Assembly: GCA_041538185.1 (NCBI GenBank)
Contig: JBGORM010000001.1
Location: 682,001-746,000 of the forward strand
From: Melioribacteraceae bacterium 4301-Me
Lineage (GTDB): Bacteria > Bacteroidota > Ignavibacteria > Ignavibacteriales > Melioribacteraceae
Direction: 5' to 3'
DNA length: 64,000 nt
The notes under the pieces: generated by a model
Databases searched by the model: none
What the model saw: only the letters and a program-made list of their open reading frames with translations
What the model was told of the DNA's origin: nothing
Shown here: positions 8,596-17,640 of the stretch, piece by piece
How positions within the stretch are numbered: position 1 is the stretch's first letter
Layout of the letters: each line of letters begins with the position of its first letter
Made by a program: the position numbers and the translations under genes

Positions 8596-10758
8596 ATGAA
8601 ATATTGTTTTATATTCTTTATAATTTTCTCGTTAGAAGTTTCTGCTCAAATCAATTTTAAAATTTCAATAAGAGATTCTGTTACTAATGAACCGCTTGTG
8701 GGTGCAAATATATTTGTAAAGAATTCTAATACTGGAGCAACAACTAATTTAAATGGGATTGCACTTTTAAAGTTACCTAAAGGCAAAAGTGACTTATTGA
8801 TTTCATATATCGGCTATAAAGCTAAAGAAATTGAAGTGCAAATTGGGACAAGCGATTCAATAAAAAATGTAATTGTTCTACTTTCGCCGACGAGCATTAA
8901 TTTACAGCAAGTAACAGTTACAACGTCAAGAATTAATTCTTTCATTAATGATAGTCCGCAACGAATAGAAATTCTGGGAACGGAAGAATTACACGAAAAG
9001 ACAATAGAAAATCCGCCGAATATTTCTGAAATGTTATCAGAATTATCGGCGGTACAGGTTGTGCAGACATCATCATTAAGCGGAGCAACAAATTTCAGAA
9101 TACTTGGTTTAAGTGGTCAGTATACTCAAATTCTTAAAGATGGTTACCCGCTGTTTGGTGGTCTATCGCAGGATTTTGCACTAATTCAAATCCCACCTTT
9201 AGACCTTGCTCAAATAGAAATTATTAAAGGGGCTTCTTCTACTTTTTATGGTAATGGAGCTTTAACAGGTATCTTAAATTTAATTTCAAAAGTACCTGAG
9301 GAAAAGTCCAATACTAAATTTCTATTTAATATTACCAGTTTCAGCGGTATTGATGCGGGTGCATTTTACTCAAGTCCAAAAGCAAAAACTGCTTTTACTC
9401 TACTTACTCAATACGATTACACGCCTCCAAAGGATTTAAACAGAGACGGCTTCACAGAAATTTCCAGGCTGCACAAATTTAATATTGAACCAAAAATATT
9501 TTATCAATTCAACGAAAAAAGTAACTTAAAAATAACCGCTTCGTTTCTTTATGACGAACGACTTGGCGGCGATATAGCAGCAATAAATTCTTCACCTTCT
9601 CCAACTCATAGTTTTATTTTGAAATCGGCATCTAATCGTTTCTCTTCAGGAATTGACTATCAATATTTACTAGATAAGGAAAACACAATTAAAATTAAAA
9701 GTGGAATATCTTTGTTTGATTTATCAATTAACTCTATGAAAACACTTTTCAAAGGAAAACAAACCCTTAGTTTTTCAGAAATTTCTTATTCTAATAACTC
9801 ACCAAAAAATAAATTCACTGCAGGTTTAAGCTTGGCAACCGATAATTTAACAGAGGACAAATATTCTACCTTTAGTATAAACAACCAATCCCAATCACAA
9901 ATCGGTCTTTTTTTTATTGATAATATAAAATTAAACGATGCAATTAATCTGGAAGCAGGATTACGTTATGAACATATTAATACAATGAATGATTTTCTTC
10001 TTCCTACCGCAGCTGCAATATACAAACCTATTAAAAATTTTTATGTACGGTTTAACTATGGAACCGGCTATCGAATTCCTTCACCAATCTCTTATTTGAA
10101 TGAAATTGAAGGAACTACAACTGAAAGTACTAAAATTTATAAGCCGACAGGAGAGGAGTATTCAAAAAGTTATTCACTAGATTGTAATTATAATTTTACT
10201 TTTTCCAACAATTTCTTTTTGAAACTAAACCAGACCTTTTTTGCAGTTAAGATTAATAATCCGTATCAAAAATCACTTAACGATAGTAACCAATATAATC
10301 TTATAACTCAAGCAGCACCTTTAGAAAGCTATGGAACGGAAACAAACTTACGTTTTGGACTTGAGGATGTTAATTTTTTCGTAGGTTTGTCATATTTAAA
10401 AACTGTTAGAAAATATTATAACAATTCTCTTTTACCGTTAACCCCGAAATTCAAAATCGTCTCTATTCTGCAAATTGAAAATGAAAACTTCTGGGAGTTA
10501 GACTTAGGAAATATTTATATGGGAAGTCAATATTTAGATAGTGGAGAAAAGATATTACCCTTTGCAACATTCGAGGCGATGTTAAAAATTAAGTTTGGTT
10601 ATTTTGACTTTATTCTCAATTGTGAAAACATTTTTAACTTTACCCAGTCCGATAGAGAACCACTTGTATTCCCCCCATATCAAGACCCAAGATTTGCCGA
10701 AATATGGGGACCAATCGAAGGAAGAAAATTTAATATAGCACTTGTTTTTTCTAAGTAA
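8596..10758 (+). CDS. TonB-dependent outer-membrane receptor
   Basis: A signal peptide (cleavage near VSAQ) is followed by a carboxypeptidase-regulatory-like beta-sandwich (about 20-105, ISIRDSVTNEPLVGANIFVK). A plug domain comes next (about 115-230, with LKDGYPLFGG and IEIIKGASSTFYGNGALTG), then a 22-strand-type barrel to residue 720. The regulatory-like N-terminal extension is typical of Bacteroidota receptors. It starts two bases after the RND pump, so it is cotranscribed. Combining an importer with an efflux pump is unusual, and the shared substrate could be a metal chelate or siderophore-like compound, which is inference. The barrel ends in IALVFSK rather than a classic aromatic-terminal F, which is acceptable for the family. 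Confidence 0.92.
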   Translation: MKYCFIFFIIFSLEVSAQINFKISIRDSVTNEPLVGANIFVKNSNTGATTNLNGIALLKLPKGKSDLLISYIGYKAKEIEVQIGTSDSIKNVIVLLSPTSINLQQVTVTTSRINSFINDSPQRIEILGTEELHEKTIENPPNISEMLSELSAVQVVQTSSLSGATNFRILGLSGQYTQILKDGYPLFGGLSQDFALIQIPPLDLAQIEIIKGASSTFYGNGALTGILNLISKVPEEKSNTKFLFNITSFSGIDAGAFYSSPKAKTAFTLLTQYDYTPPKDLNRDGFTEISRLHKFNIEPKIFYQFNEKSNLKITASFLYDERLGGDIAAINSSPSPTHSFILKSASNRFSSGIDYQYLLDKENTIKIKSGISLFDLSINSMKTLFKGKQTLSFSEISYSNNSPKNKFTAGLSLATDNLTEDKYSTFSINNQSQSQIGLFFIDNIKLNDAINLEAGLRYEHINTMNDFLLPTAAAIYKPIKNFYVRFNYGTGYRIPSPISYLNEIEGTTTESTKIYKPTGEEYSKSYSLDCNYNFTFSNNFFLKLNQTFFAVKINNPYQKSLNDSNQYNLITQAAPLESYGTETNLRFGLEDVNFFVGLSYLKTVRKYYNNSLLPLTPKFKIVSILQIENENFWELDLGNIYMGSQYLDSGEKILPFATFEAMLKIKFGYFDFILNCENIFNFTQSDREPLVFPPYQDPRFAEIWGPIEGRKFNIALVFSK

Positions 10759-10919
10759 TCGAGAACCCATTAATTATTTTTTGTAAAAAATCACTACTGG
10801 CAGCATAAACCAATTTTTAGATAATAAATTACTTAATACCCACTTCAGAATTACTTTAGAATCACTTATTATCTTTATATGGTAAAGAAATAATTATCAA
10901 CAAAAAAAGGAGATTAAAA

Positions 10920-11393
10920 ATGAAAGCGAAAAATCTTTTAATAGCATTTCTATTTTTTTCTTTCACTGCTTTTGCACAGCAGGTAAACATCCCAAAAGCT
11001 GCAAAAGACTCATTTTCAAAACTATATCCAAAGGCAACTGAAGTTAAATGGGATAAAGAAAAACAGGGTTACGAAGCCAGTTTCAAATTGAACGGGAAAG
11101 ATATGTCTGTTATTTTCGATAAAGAAGGAAAAGTTGTGGAAACTGAAACCGCTATTGAGATTTCTCAGTTACCAAAAGGTGTAGAGAAATATGTAATGGA
11201 TAACTATAAGGGATTTAAAATTACCGGTGCTGCTAAAATTATTAAAGCAAATGGCGAAGAGTTATTCGAGGCTGAGATAACTAAAGGAAAGAACAGTAAA
11301 GATTTATTGTTCGATAAGAATGGAAAAGCTGAGAAGAAGGATGTGAACAAAGAAAAAGAAAATGAAAGCGAAGACAAAGAAGACGAAGACTAA
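10920..11393 (+). CDS. PepSY-like secreted protein with acidic tail
   Basis: This exported protein of 157 residues has a clear signal peptide (MKAKNLLIAFLFFSFTAFAQ) and two repeats of the PepSY-like fold seen in Bacteroidota. The first repeat reads AAKDSFSKLYPKATEVKWDKE...GKDMSVIFDKEGKVVETE; the second starts near PKGVEKYVMDNYKGFKI. The last 20 residues are almost all lysine, glutamate and aspartate, probably disordered. A strong ribosome-binding site (AAAGGAG) lies just upstream. PepSY-like domains are proposed to bind or inhibit proteins at the envelope, but no target can be named here. The gene is monocistronic, followed by tRNA-Leu. Confidence 0.8.
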   Translation: MKAKNLLIAFLFFSFTAFAQQVNIPKAAKDSFSKLYPKATEVKWDKEKQGYEASFKLNGKDMSVIFDKEGKVVETETAIEISQLPKGVEKYVMDNYKGFKITGAAKIIKANGEELFEAEITKGKNSKDLLFDKNGKAEKKDVNKEKENESEDKEDED

Positions 11394-11545
11394 CTTTTGT
11401 GTGAAAACTAACAGCTTAACAAGCTTTGATTCTTTGTGGATTTTTACTCGATAAAGATTCTGGTGCAGATGAAATATAAATTTTTCATCATTTCTTGCTT
11501 AATTAAATGATTAAAACTATTTTTTCAAAGTATTTTTTGAACGTT

Positions 11546-11632
11546 GCCGAAGTGGCGGAATTGGTAGACGCGCTGGACTCAAAATCCAGTGAGGCTTTAA
11601 ACCTCGTGCCGGTTCGACTCCGGCCTTCGGTA
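11546..11632 (+). tRNA. tRNA-Leu, anticodon CAA
   Basis: This 87-nt class II tRNA has acceptor arms GCCGAAG/CTTCGGT (G-U first pair). The anticodon stem CTGGA/TCCAG surrounds loop CTCAAAA, giving anticodon CAA for UUG codons. A long variable arm (GAGGCTTTAAACCTC) and T-arm GGTTCGACTCC follow. The discriminator is A and CCA is not encoded. Directly downstream lies a tandem array of sequences resembling its own 3' half. Confidence 0.95.
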
Positions 11633-11635
11633 CTA

Positions 11636-12525
11636 ATTCAAGGAAAAAGATAAAAGTAAAAAGTAAAAAGATAAAAGATGCTAGTAAAAAGAAAGAGAAA
11701 TATCTAACGCCTTGTATGAGTAAGGAATTCCTAAAAATATCCTTAAACCTCGTGCCGGCCTGTCTACCGACAGGTAGATTCGACTCCGGCCTCCGGTACT
11801 TATTCAAGGAAAAAGATAAAAGTAAAAAGTAAAAAGATAAAAGATGCTAGTAAAAAGAAAGAGAAATATCTAACGCCCTGTATGAGTAAGGAATTCCTAA
11901 AAAATATTCTAACCTGCAACTACCTACATATAGGTTTGACCTCAACCCTCAGTTTTAATTCAAGGAAAAAGATAAAAGTAAAAAGATAAAAGATGCTAGC
12001 AAAAAGAAAGAGAAATATCTAACGCCTTGTATGAGTAAGGAATTCCTAAAAATATCCTTAAACCTCGTGCCGGCCTGTCTACCGACAGGTAGATTCGACT
12101 CCGGCCTCCGGTACTAATTCAAGGAAAAAGATAAAAGTAAAAAGTAAAAAGATAAAAGATGCTAGTAAAAAGAAAGAGAAATATCTAACGCCCTGTATGA
12201 GTAAGAAATTCCTAAAAATATCCTTAAACCTCATGCCGGCCTGTCTACCGACAGGTAGATTCGACTCCGGCCTTCGGTACTTATTCAAGGAAAAAGATAA
12301 AAGTAAAAAGTAAAAAGATAAAAGATGCTAGTAAAAAGAAAGAGAAATATCTAACGCCCTGTGTGAGTAAGCAATTCCTAAAAAATATTCTAACCTTGCA
12401 ACTATCTACATATAGGTTTGACCTCAACCCTCAGTTTTAATTCAAGGAAAATGATAAAAGTAAAAAGATAAAAGATGTTAGTAAAAAGAAAGAGAAATGT
12501 CTAACGCCCTGTGTGAGTAATGTAT
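11636..12525 (+). repeat. Tandem array of purine-rich spacers and tRNA-Leu 3'-half look-alikes
   Basis: Six copies of a purine-rich spacer of about 107 bases begin at ATTCAAGG at 11636, 11802, 11958, 12117, 12283 and 12440 (period 156-166). Between them lie five inserts. Three (11743-11800, 12058-12115, 12224-12281) match the variable arm, T-arm and acceptor 3' strand of the adjacent tRNA-Leu, but carry the extra palindrome CCTGTCTACCGACAGG in the T-arm. Two (11910-11954, 12391-12436) are a diverged type with ACCTACATATAGGT and CCCTCAGT ends. No insert has the 5' half of a tRNA. The reverse strand gives spurious ORFs with the well-known LPVGRQAG peptide. No gene is supported in this stretch. 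Confidence 0.88.
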
Positions 12526-12623
12526 AAGCGAATTATCATATTCATTTTAAAAAAATTAATGAATAAGCACGATTTTCATTATTTTAACACTGTAAAGCAA
12601 TAAATATAACATACAAAAAATAT

Positions 12624-14414
12624 ATGAGCATATTCAAAACCTTACTTAGTAAATGGCATAGTATATCAGTAGAGAAAAAAATAATTGCTACTTGGTTAAT
12701 TTCTTTATGTGCAATAGTTATACTAAGCAGCATACTTTATTTCTCAAAACAAGAACTTTACAAGAGTTCAAAAGTTGTTACTGATAATGCAAAACTTCGC
12801 TCTGAAACACAAGCTATACTAAAAACACTTCAGAAGCTTGAGATATATAGTAAGAATTATTTAATAGCAGGCAGCAAAAAAGATTCGATTAATTATTTTT
12901 CAAATCTCGATTCTCTTTTGAGCAATTTAAGGAAATTAGAAGCACTTATTAACAATAATCCAAGATTCTTAAAGTTTTTCACTCCACTTGCAGAAACAAT
13001 TCGGAAACAATTGTATAAATTAAATCATCTGTCTTTTTCACTGAACCACTCAGAAGTAATGGATTTAGAAGTAATACGCTTAGAGGAAAATGTCTATAAA
13101 AAATTAGATAATTATTGGCAAATGTTAGACGATGAAGAAGAAAAAGCGGCTTTAGAACAAATTCAATCTCTTCAGTATAAGGTAAATAAAAACTTAACCT
13201 ACTTCGTAATACTTATTTTAATCTATATTATTCTTTTAACAACATTGTTTATTGTAATTATTCTTGATGTAAGAAAAAGAAGGAAATTAGCTGTTGAAAT
13301 AGCACGAAGCAAGAATGAACTTGAAACCATAATTAATACTGCTCCAGCTCTTATTTATGTGAAAAATTTAGAAAGAAAATTTACACTTGTAAATACATCT
13401 TTCCTTCATTTTTTTAATATAACAAAAGAAAAAATTCTTTCGCAAACCAATGAAGATTTGATTAGTAAAAATGACAGATGGCTCGCTGATGAAGAAGATA
13501 ATGCTATTATAGAAAATAAAATTACATTAAATAACATTGAAAGAGAGATTCAGCTTTATAATGGAATTAAACGTTGGCTCAACATAAATAAAGCTCCGCT
13601 TATTGATGAAAATAATGAAGTAATAGGAATTGTCGGTGTTATGGATGACATCACCCAAAGAATAGAATTTCAAAACTCTTTATTGGAAAGTCAAAGAAAA
13701 CTTGAGGAAGTCAACAATCAAAAAGATAAACTCTTTTCTATTGTTGCTCATGATTTACGCAGTCCATTTTACAGCTTACTAGGCTTTACACAACTATTAC
13801 GAGACGAGTTTGACAATACACCTGACGAAGAAAAAAAAGAATATATTGATAATATTGCAGTCTCACTAAAGAACCTCTTAGCATTAATTGACAATTTGCT
13901 TACATGGGCACGTATTAACATGAACAAAGTAAATTTTGAACCTGACATAATATATTTAGATTATGTCATCAAGAAAGTAATTGATTCATTAAAATTTGCA
14001 GCCCATCAAAAATCTATATCCATAATAAATAATTGTCCACCAGAACAAAAGGTATATGCTGATTCCAATATGATTGAAACTGTAATCCGAAACCTTGTTT
14101 CCAATGCTATAAAATTTACACATGAGAATGGGAAAGTTGAAATTAATGTTAAAGATCAGAAAGAGAATATTTTAATAGAAATTAAAGATAATGGCATAGG
14201 CATGGATGAAACTTCTTTATCTTCTCTTTTTCAAAATAATTCTAATCGTTCTTCAAGTGGTACAAAAAATGAGCAAGGTACTGGACTTGGTTTAATAATA
14301 TGTAAAGAATTCATAGAAAAGAACAACGGAAAATTAAATATCCAAAGTAAAGTTGGCGAAGGCTCTACTTTTTCGTTTACATTACCTAAAAATAATAATC
14401 AACAGATTTTATAA
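12624..14414 (+). CDS. Orphan CHASE3-PAS sensor histidine kinase
   Basis: This hybrid-free sensor kinase has 596 residues. A transmembrane segment at about 20-42, a periplasmic helical region resembling CHASE3 (about 45-190) and a second membrane segment at about 192-217 lead into a PAS domain (about 230-350, TAPALIYVKNLERKF...GVVMDDITQR-like end). The phospho-acceptor histidine lies in FSIVAHDLRSPFYSLLGF near residue 375. The ATPase domain shows NLVSNAIKFT, DNGIGMD and GTGLGLIICKEF. No response regulator gene is adjacent, so its partner is elsewhere. tadA begins about 20 bases after its stop and may be cotranscribed. Confidence 0.92.
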   Translation: MSIFKTLLSKWHSISVEKKIIATWLISLCAIVILSSILYFSKQELYKSSKVVTDNAKLRSETQAILKTLQKLEIYSKNYLIAGSKKDSINYFSNLDSLLSNLRKLEALINNNPRFLKFFTPLAETIRKQLYKLNHLSFSLNHSEVMDLEVIRLEENVYKKLDNYWQMLDDEEEKAALEQIQSLQYKVNKNLTYFVILILIYIILLTTLFIVIILDVRKRRKLAVEIARSKNELETIINTAPALIYVKNLERKFTLVNTSFLHFFNITKEKILSQTNEDLISKNDRWLADEEDNAIIENKITLNNIEREIQLYNGIKRWLNINKAPLIDENNEVIGIVGVMDDITQRIEFQNSLLESQRKLEEVNNQKDKLFSIVAHDLRSPFYSLLGFTQLLRDEFDNTPDEEKKEYIDNIAVSLKNLLALIDNLLTWARINMNKVNFEPDIIYLDYVIKKVIDSLKFAAHQKSISIINNCPPEQKVYADSNMIETVIRNLVSNAIKFTHENGKVEINVKDQKENILIEIKDNGIGMDETSLSSLFQNNSNRSSSGTKNEQGTGLGLIICKEFIEKNNGKLNIQSKVGEGSTFSFTLPKNNNQQIL

Positions 14415-14434
14415 TTAAGAGAAAAATAGTTATA

Positions 14435-14917
14435 ATGTTATTTGCTGAACATGTTTATAAATTTATGTATTCAGCTTTGCAGGAAGCTGAAAAAGCATTA
14501 AATGAGGACGAAGTTCCTGTAGGTGCAATTGTTGTTTATAACAATAAAATTATTGGCAGAGGATATAATCAAACAGAGAGATTAAAAGATTCTACAGCAC
14601 ATGCTGAAATGTTAGCTCTTACCGCTGCTTCTAACAATTTGGGTAATAAATTTTTAACCGAATGTGACTTATATGTAACAGTCGAGCCATGCATTATGTG
14701 TACAGGCGCTATTCTTTTATCAAGGATAAAAAATCTATACTTTGCTGCGTTCGAACCTAAATTTGGAGCATGTGGAAGCTTATACAACTTGGTAGATAAT
14801 TCTTTTTACAATCATAAAGTAAATGTATATTCTGGCATTTACTCTGATGAATCGAAAAAGCTGCTTGCTTCTTATTTTAAGAGAAAAAGAACAACCAATT
14901 TTTACTATCCACTTTAA
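14435..14917 (+). CDS. tadA: tRNA-specific adenosine deaminase
   Basis: TadA converts the wobble adenosine of tRNA-Arg(ACG) to inosine. The zinc and catalytic motifs of the cytidine/deoxycytidylate deaminase fold are intact: HAEML supplies a zinc histidine and the proton-shuttle glutamate, and EPCIMCTGAIL supplies the two zinc cysteines. The opening segment FMYSALQEAEKALNEDEVPVGAIVV is typical of TadA. Length (160 residues) is normal. It sits between a histidine kinase and adenylate kinase on the same strand. Confidence 0.93.
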   Translation: MLFAEHVYKFMYSALQEAEKALNEDEVPVGAIVVYNNKIIGRGYNQTERLKDSTAHAEMLALTAASNNLGNKFLTECDLYVTVEPCIMCTGAILLSRIKNLYFAAFEPKFGACGSLYNLVDNSFYNHKVNVYSGIYSDESKKLLASYFKRKRTTNFYYPL

Positions 14918-15041
14918 AAAAATCTATATCTAAAAACAATCTATCTCAAAGTTTGCGATGTGTGTAAGTATTAATTAATTTTACAGAAAGCAAAATTATA
15001 ATGGAAATCATTTTTAAAACCTAATAGCAGTCAAAAGTTCT

Positions 15042-15683
15042 ATGAATATTATCATATTTGGAGCCCCAGGCGTAGGCAAGGGAACTCAAGCTAAAATTTT
15101 ATCTCAGAAGTTAAATATTCTTCACATTTCCACCGGCGATATTCTTAGAGATGCAATTAAGAATCAAACTGAGCTTGGTAAAAAAGCAAAGGAGATTGTT
15201 GATAAAGGTGAACTAGTGCCCGATGAAATTGTTGGTGAAATTGTAAAAGAAACTATTAGAAGTCCTAAATGCAAAAATGGATTTATACTTGATGGATTTC
15301 CTAGAAATATTCATCAAGCCAAAATACTGAGTTCCATTTTAAATGAAATCTCAAATTCTGAACCAGTTATCATCAAACTTGTTGCTAATGATGACGTAAT
15401 TGTTAAACGTCTTTCCTCTCGCTTAATTTGCAGTAAATGCGGAAATATCTTAAATGAAAATGAAGTAAGTGATAATTTTATTTGCCCAGTCTGCAAAGCA
15501 AAAAATAGTTATTATCGCAGAAGTGATGATGAGGAAAGTGTAATTAGAAAAAGGTTAGCAATTTATCATCAAACAACAGCGCCGGTTTTAGACTATTATC
15601 AAAACAAAGCAAGAATAATAGAAGTTGACGGTACCCTTTCTATCGAAGATGTTACAAAAGAAATCTTGAATAAACTAGAATAA
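15042..15683 (+). CDS. adk: Adenylate kinase
   Basis: Adenylate kinase catalyses ATP + AMP = 2 ADP. The P-loop GAPGVGKGTQ is at the N-terminus, and the AMP-binding region (STGDILRDAI, GFILDGFPRN) is intact. It is the long-LID form, with a zinc-binding-type LID: CSKCG near residue 130 and CPVC near 149. The 213-residue length is standard. It is the last plus-strand gene of this stretch and is followed by a disrupted small ORF and a MITE. Confidence 0.96.
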   Translation: MNIIIFGAPGVGKGTQAKILSQKLNILHISTGDILRDAIKNQTELGKKAKEIVDKGELVPDEIVGEIVKETIRSPKCKNGFILDGFPRNIHQAKILSSILNEISNSEPVIIKLVANDDVIVKRLSSRLICSKCGNILNENEVSDNFICPVCKAKNSYYRRSDDEESVIRKRLAIYHQTTAPVLDYYQNKARIIEVDGTLSIEDVTKEILNKLE

Positions 15684-15732
15684 CATCATCACTAGTGTTT
15701 TATTACAAAATAATGGTCTAAGGAGTATTCTC

Positions 15733-16206
15733 ATTAAAAAATTAGTTAAAATTATTCATGCCGAAGTGTTGTTAAAAGATAAATTCTGTTATAGTTTTGT
15801 TGCAATTTCTGAATATGATATAGTATCATTTCAACAGTTTTTCTCAAATGAAGGCTTTGCAAATGAGCACTGCTGTCCAAAATAATTTTGAAATCAAATC
15901 CCGAAGGGATGAATTACCAAATAAATTTAGAAAACTTCAAGATTTTGGACTATTCTACTTGTCTTGTAAATCAATCCCTATCTCGTCCCTACGGGACTTT
16001 TAACTTCAGTTTGATATTTATTTATTGTATAACTATATAATCCCTAAAGGGATTACATTGGTTTATGCATAATCAAAGCTTTATTGTCCCCTCAGGACAA
16101 AATATTTATAGGATAAAGAACAAAGAAATAGATTAAGTCCATTTAGGGACGAAATATATTGGACAGATATGCAAATGAGTGTCATATCAAGAAAGTAATT
16201 TTATAA
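15733..16206 (+). pseudogene. Small ORF interrupted by MITE copy 2
   Basis: A ribosome-binding-like AAGGAG precedes an ATT codon at 15733, which opens a frame reading IKKLVKIIHAEVLLKDKF and onward to a TAA at 15883-15885 just inside the MITE. Removing the element plus one 8-bp duplication (312 bases, exactly 104 codons) restores a continuous frame of 53 codons ending at TAA 16204-16206, with a tail reading NECHIKKVIL. I do not recognise the peptide. The start is uncertain because there is no in-frame ATG, and a GTG near 15763 is possible. It may be only a chance frame, but the restored continuity is suggestive. Confidence 0.4.
15868..16171. mobile_element. MITE-like element, copy 2 (304 bp)
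   Basis: This is the second copy of the element at 177-486, differing by scattered substitutions and a short indel near the right end. Target duplication CAAATGAG occurs at 15860-15867 and 16172-16179. The termini CACTGCTGTCCAA and (minus strand) CATATCTGTCCAA match at 10 of 13 positions. The internal palindromes CTACGGGA, CCCTAAAGGG and TCCCCTCAGGA are conserved between copies. There is no ORF of note. It lies between adk and ftsE, inside a small open frame. Confidence 0.88.
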
Positions 16207-16219
16207 AAAAGAAAAATAA

Positions 16220-16903
16220 TTATAGTTTTTCTTCTTCTTTCTTTTTCAAAATTACTTTGACAGCTTTGCCGTTTTCGAGTTTAATTATTTTTGTATCAAA
16301 TTTTCTTACTAAATCATAATTATGAGTTGCAAACAAAACTGCAGTACCTCGTGAATTAATTTTCTTTAAAATATCTAAAATTTCTTGGGCTGTCTCAGGA
16401 TCTAAATTACCGGTTGGTTCATCAGCTAAAATTAAAAGAGGTTCATTTATTATTGCTCTGGCAATTGCAACTCTTTGTTGCTCACCACCGGAAAGTTCTT
16501 TTGGCATATTGGTCTGTTTATGTGTTAAACCAACTTCCGATAGCGCATGGTAGACTTTCTTTTTAATTATCTTACGTGGACAGCCAGTGACTTGCAGAAC
16601 AAAAGCTAAATTATCATAAACTGTTCTGTCTTCAAGCAATTGGAAATCCTGAAAAACAATTCCTAATTTTCTTCTGAGATATGGCAAGTCTTTGGTCTTT
16701 ATTGTTTCGGAGGAGAACTTATCGAATTGAACATAGCCTGATTGTGGAAGCAAATTCATGTAAATCAGTTGAAGCAAGGTTGATTTACCTATACCGCTTT
16801 TGCCAATCAGAAAAACAAACTCACCTTCATTAATCTGAAGATTCAAGTCAGTGAAAACTGGCTGGTTATAGTACTTAAAATCGACATGTGAAAAAGTAAG
16901 CAT
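16220..16903 (-). CDS. ftsE: FtsE-like ABC transporter ATPase
   Basis: This cytoplasmic ATP-binding subunit has 227 residues, the FtsE length. It has Walker [12 protein letters not shown], a Q-loop within FQDFQLL, signature [15 protein letters not shown], Walker [14 protein letters not shown] and switch ATHNYDLV. FtsE with the membrane protein FtsX controls septal peptidoglycan hydrolases. No ftsX is adjacent here, so the exact role is inferred from sequence style ([19 protein letters not shown]). The ATG at 16903 overlaps the stop of the methyltransferase gene by one base, indicating translational coupling. The alternative TTG at 16906 seems less likely. Confidence 0.82.
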   Translation of the reverse strand: MLTFSHVDFKYYNQPVFTDLNLQINEGEFVFLIGKSGIGKSTLLQLIYMNLLPQSGYVQFDKFSSETIKTKDLPYLRRKLGIVFQDFQLLEDRTVYDNLAFVLQVTGCPRKIIKKKVYHALSEVGLTHKQTNMPKELSGGEQQRVAIARAIINEPLLILADEPTGNLDPETAQEILDILKKINSRGTAVLFATHNYDLVRKFDTKIIKLENGKAVKVILKKKEEEKL

Positions 16904-17640
16904 CAAAAGTCCTTTTTCTTTAGTACAAGCTGCACCCTTTCAGAGTTGTCATTACCATGATTAAATGAAAAAGCATCATAACATGCAGTTACATATAGAC
17001 CTTCGGTCTCTGCTAATTTATAATAAACTTTTAGTGGATAAATTTTCTCTTTGTGAATTTCCTGAACAGTTAAACCATTTTCAAATGTTAATTCAAAAAT
17101 ATTGTAATGAATTCTAGTCTGCTCTTTGTATTTACTAATTTGTTTATAATGAATCCCGTTAAACTTCCCTTTTCTGTTCAGATATTTCTGATATCTTTTA
17201 CTATTATTTTCAAGGCTAACATCAAAAGTAAAATATCCATAATCAGATAAAACTTTATTCACTTGATTAAACATTCGTTTTAATTGTGTTGTGTTAGTTA
17301 AATAATTAACACTATCAAAAATTGAGAATACAATATCGAACTTAGTTCGAAATGGCAGCATGGTCATATCACAGCAAACAAGCATTCTCTCAGGTGTCTC
17401 AAAATTTTTTAACATTTCCAATGAAATGTCGGAATAAATAATATTATTAAATTTTTTTTCAAGGAAACGAGATACTTTACCTGTACCACTGGCCAATTCT
17501 AAAATACGAGGTTGTTCAAAACCAAAACTCTCAAACAAATCAATTAAATATTTAGCCCAATTTTTATAGTCTACCGACCTCATTAAATATGAATAAATTT
17601 TTGCTAAAGAAGTATAAGGTTTTTCAATTTTTACTGTCAT
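16903..17640 (-). CDS. Class I SAM-dependent methyltransferase
   Basis: This Rossmann-fold methyltransferase has motif I ILELASGTGKVSRFLEKKF (glycine-rich SAM-binding loop), motif II around IIYSDISLEMLKNF and a DIVFSIFDSVNYLTN segment matching motif IV. The C-terminal part is rich in beta strands, as in small-molecule methyltransferases. The substrate cannot be told. I chose the ATG at 17640 (MTVKIEKPYTSLAKIYSYLM), which overlaps the end of pdxA by 17 bases. A start at 17679 would overlap by 56. It is coupled to ftsE downstream. Confidence 0.8.
   Translation of the reverse strand: MTVKIEKPYTSLAKIYSYLMRSVDYKNWAKYLIDLFESFGFEQPRILELASGTGKVSRFLEKKFNNIIYSDISLEMLKNFETPERMLVCCDMTMLPFRTKFDIVFSIFDSVNYLTNTTQLKRMFNQVNKVLSDYGYFTFDVSLENNSKRYQKYLNRKGKFNGIHYKQISKYKEQTRIHYNIFELTFENGLTVQEIHKEKIYPLKVYYKLAETEGLYVTACYDAFSFNHGNDNSERVQLVLKKKDF

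Noticed and set aside
11743..12281. Additional tRNA-Leu genes
   Set aside because: Only the 3' half is present in each copy and the T-arm is interrupted by a palindrome, so they cannot fold as tRNAs.
11517..12288. Minus-strand ORFs of 96 and 69 residues containing LPVGRQAG
   Set aside because: They are readings of the tRNA-Leu-like repeats and the mini palindrome, with no independent coding signal.
11636..12525. CRISPR-like periodic array
   Set aside because: The repeats are about 107 bases with a period near 160, the inserts between them are repeated rather than unique, and no cas genes are near.
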